Assembly (NCBI GenBank): GCA_018971905.1
Contig: JAGWZS010000080.1
Location: forward strand, 1 to 8,032
Direction: 5' to 3'
Source: Rhodospirillales bacterium
GTDB lineage: Bacteria; Pseudomonadota; Alphaproteobacteria; Acetobacterales; Acetobacteraceae
Length of the DNA: 8,032 nucleotides
Shown: positions 6,478 to 8,032 of the stretch, piece after piece
Numbering within the stretch: position 1 is the first letter of the stretch
How the letters are laid out: every line of letters starts with the position of its first letter
Notes under the pieces: generated by a model
The model's database searches: none
What the model saw: only the letters and a program-made list of their open reading frames with translations
What the model was told of the DNA's origin: nothing
Program-made: the position numbers and the translations under genes

Positions 6478-6514
6478 CTTCCACGACTACGAGACTGCCA
6501 AAAGGAACCAGGAC

Positions 6515-7687
6515 ATGGATGATATCGTCATCGTCTCGGCGGCGCGTACCCCCGTCGGCAGCTTTAACGGCTCTTTCAGCGCCACCCCGGCGTACAGGCT
6601 TGGCGAGGTTGCCATCAAGGCGGCCATAGCGCGTGCCGGGCTCTCGCCGGAGGAGGTCGATGAAGTCATCATGGGCCAGGTGCTCACCGCCATCCAGGGC
6701 ATGAACCCAGCCCGCCAGGCCGCAAGAGCCGCCGGGATACCGGACAGCAAAACCGCTTTTGGCATCAATCAGGTTTGCGGCTCGGGCCTGCGGGCCGTGG
6801 CGCTGGCGGCGCAGCAGGTGATGTCTGGCCAGAGCAGCATCATGATTGCAGGCGGGCAGGAGAACATGAGCCTGTCGCCGCATGCGCAGCATCTGCGCGG
6901 CGGGCAGAAGATGGGGGATTTGAACTTCATCGACACGATGCTGAAGGACGGGCTGTGGGATGCCTTTAACGGCTATCACATGGGAATCACCGCCGAGAAC
7001 GTGGCCAAGCAATGGCAGATCACCCGCGATGAGCAAGACGCCATGGCGCTGGCCTCGCAGCAGAAAGCTTCCGCCGCGCAGAAGGAAGGCAGGTTCAAGG
7101 ATGAGATCGCGCCGGTCACGCTTTCCACCCGCAAGGGGGAAGTGGTCGTGGAGCACGATGAATATATCCGCCACGACGCCTCCGCCGAAGCGATGGCGAA
7201 ACTGAAACCCGCCTTCAATAAGGACGGCACGGTGACCGCCGGCAATGCCTCCGGCATTAATGACGGCGCGGCGGCGCTGGTGGTGATGAGCGCCAAGGAG
7301 GCGGCCAAACGCGGGCTGACGCCGCTGGCGCGGATTGCCAGCTTCGCTACCGCGGGCGTGGACCCGGCGCTGATGGGCTCCGGGCCGATCCCGGCCTCGC
7401 GCAAGGCGCTGGAACGGGCGGGGTGGAAAGTGGCGGAGCTGGATCTGATCGAGGCGAACGAAGCCTTCGCCGCGCAGGCCTGTGCGGTGAACAGGGACCT
7501 GGCGTTTGACCCCGCCAAGGTGAACGTGAATGGCGGCGCCATTGCCATCGGCCATCCCATCGGCGCGTCCGGCGCGCGGATTCTCACCACCTTGCTGCAC
7601 GAGATGAAGCGGCGCGGCGCCCGCAAGGGCCTTGCCACCGTGTGCATTGGCGGCGGCATGGGTGTGGCCATGTGCGTTGAGCAGTAA
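6515..7687 (+). CDS. phaA: Acetyl-CoA C-acetyltransferase (PhaA-type thiolase)
   Basis: This 390-residue biosynthetic-type thiolase condenses two acetyl-CoA to acetoacetyl-CoA, the first step of PHB synthesis, and also runs in reverse. All catalytic marks are present: acylated Cys88 in [15 protein letters not shown] (315-319), His347 in [14 protein letters not shown], and Cys377 in CIGGGMG near the C-terminus. The pattern [20 protein letters not shown] is typical of the acetyl-CoA acetyltransferase branch. Length is as expected. The start ATG at 6515 has AAGGA at 6502-6506; the frame is open further upstream into phaC but begins with [17 protein letters not shown] as in the family. It lies 37 bases after phaC and 61 before the CoA-transferase gene, so a phaE-like/phaC/phaA/scoA operon is likely. 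Acetoacetyl-CoA is the likely substrate, judged from context. Confidence 0.95.
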   Translation: MDDIVIVSAARTPVGSFNGSFSATPAYRLGEVAIKAAIARAGLSPEEVDEVIMGQVLTAIQGMNPARQAARAAGIPDSKTAFGINQVCGSGLRAVALAAQQVMSGQSSIMIAGGQENMSLSPHAQHLRGGQKMGDLNFIDTMLKDGLWDAFNGYHMGITAENVAKQWQITRDEQDAMALASQQKASAAQKEGRFKDEIAPVTLSTRKGEVVVEHDEYIRHDASAEAMAKLKPAFNKDGTVTAGNASGINDGAAALVVMSAKEAAKRGLTPLARIASFATAGVDPALMGSGPIPASRKALERAGWKVAELDLIEANEAFAAQACAVNRDLAFDPAKVNVNGGAIAIGHPIGASGARILTTLLHEMKRRGARKGLATVCIGGGMGVAMCVEQ

Positions 7688-7707
7688 AGCTTAATCGTTT
7701 TGGCGGG

Positions 7708-7730
7708 CGTTGCCGCCCCGCGGCGGCACG
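7708..7730 (+). repeat. GC-rich hairpin between phaA and the CoA-transferase gene
   Basis: TGCCGCC at 7711-7717 pairs perfectly with GGCGGCA at 7722-7728 around a CCGC loop. CG 7708-7709 can extend the stem with CG 7729-7730 across a one-base bulge. The stem ends just before the ribosome site AAGGAAG (7733-7739) of the next gene. No T run follows, so it is not a classical terminator. An mRNA-stability or differential-expression role is inference. Confidence 0.4.
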
Positions 7731-7748
7731 CGAAGGAAGTGGGGAATT

Positions 7749-8032
7749 ATGGCGATCAGTAAGGTTTGCACCACCGCTACCGAGGCCCTGAAGGGCAAGC
7801 TGTTTGATGGGATGACCATCATGTCCGGCGGGTTTGGCTTATGCGGCATCGCGCAGAGCCTGATCGAGGCGATCCGGGATTCGGGCGTGAAAAATCTCAC
7901 CGTGATCTCGAACAATGCGGGAATTGACGGCGTAGGACTGGGCATTCTGCTGGAAACAAGGCAGATCAGGAAGATGATCTCATCCTATGTGGGGGAAAAC
8001 GCGACCTTCGCGAAACAATATCTGGCGGGGGA
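7749..8032 (+). CDS. scoA: Succinyl-CoA:3-oxoacid CoA-transferase subunit A, N-terminal part (3' end outside window)
   Basis: The frame is open from ATG 7749 to the window edge, giving 94 residues. It reads as the start of the alpha subunit of a heterodimeric 3-oxoacid CoA-transferase, which moves CoA from succinyl-CoA to acetoacetate to give acetoacetyl-CoA. Diagnostic stretches are IMSGGFGLCGIAQSLIEAI (CoA-binding Gly-rich loop, about residues 24-42), LTVISNNAGIDGVGLGILL, and TRQIRKMISSYVGEN. The ribosome site AAGGAAG at 7733-7739 supports the start. Next to a thiolase, it probably feeds acetoacetate (for example from PHB breakdown) back to acetyl-CoA. The close relatives AtoD and the 3-oxoadipate transferase PcaI cannot be fully excluded from this fragment; context favours acetoacetate. 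Subunit B is expected just downstream. Confidence 0.9.
   Translation, partial: MAISKVCTTATEALKGKLFDGMTIMSGGFGLCGIAQSLIEAIRDSGVKNLTVISNNAGIDGVGLGILLETRQIRKMISSYVGENATFAKQYLAG

Noticed and set aside
6380..6514. Upstream extension of the thiolase frame into phaC
   Set aside because: The thiolase family begins at [15 protein letters not shown] (6515), which has its own ribosome site. The extension lies inside the conserved C-terminus of phaC, including His365.
6386..7600. A 404-residue minus-strand frame opposite the thiolase gene
   Set aside because: Shadow of the thiolase; composition bias and lack of motifs show no independent coding.

Overview
The window is ordinary high-GC bacterial chromosome whose gene content and order fit an alphaproteobacterium. 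My best guess is Acetobacteraceae/Rhodospirillales (an Acidocella- or Acidiphilium-like organism). This is inferred from the fabD-fabG-acpP-fabF-mltG order, the PhaR-type regulator and the strong G/C preference at third codon positions. I could not run a taxonomic search. I see no mobile element, CRISPR array, tRNA or rRNA.

Left part (1-3710, all + strand): a type II fatty-acid synthesis operon. It holds the 3' end of fabD (malonyl-CoA:ACP transacylase), complete fabG (3-oxoacyl-ACP reductase), acpP (acyl carrier protein) after a 130-base leader, fabF (3-oxoacyl-ACP synthase II), and mltG (endolytic murein transglycosylase), which starts 6 bases after the fabF stop. Together these load malonyl units on ACP, condense them and reduce the product. 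MltG links the operon to cell-wall growth.

Middle (3732-5009, - strand): a probable two-gene operon of phaR (polyhydroxyalkanoate regulator) followed by an exported ankyrin-repeat protein of unknown function. It converges on mltG with only 21 bases between the stops.

Right part (5157-8032, + strand): a polyhydroxybutyrate (PHB) and acetoacetate metabolism cluster diverging from phaR. It holds a 109-residue PhaE-like helical/coiled-coil protein, a short class III-like PHA synthase with a Cys-Asp-His triad, a thiolase (phaA type), and the start of the A subunit of succinyl-CoA:3-oxoacid CoA-transferase. The set covers making acetoacetyl-CoA from acetyl-CoA, polymerising hydroxyacyl-CoA, and re-activating acetoacetate released when PHB is broken down. 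No dedicated acetoacetyl-CoA reductase (phaB) lies in the window.

The most unusual points are the 182-base out-of-frame overlap between the PhaE-like gene and the synthase, the very small size of that putative PhaE partner, and TGC/GCA palindromes between the divergent phaR and phaE-like genes that look like a PhaR operator. Most of the rest is well-known housekeeping biology, and I do not see a clearly new system.
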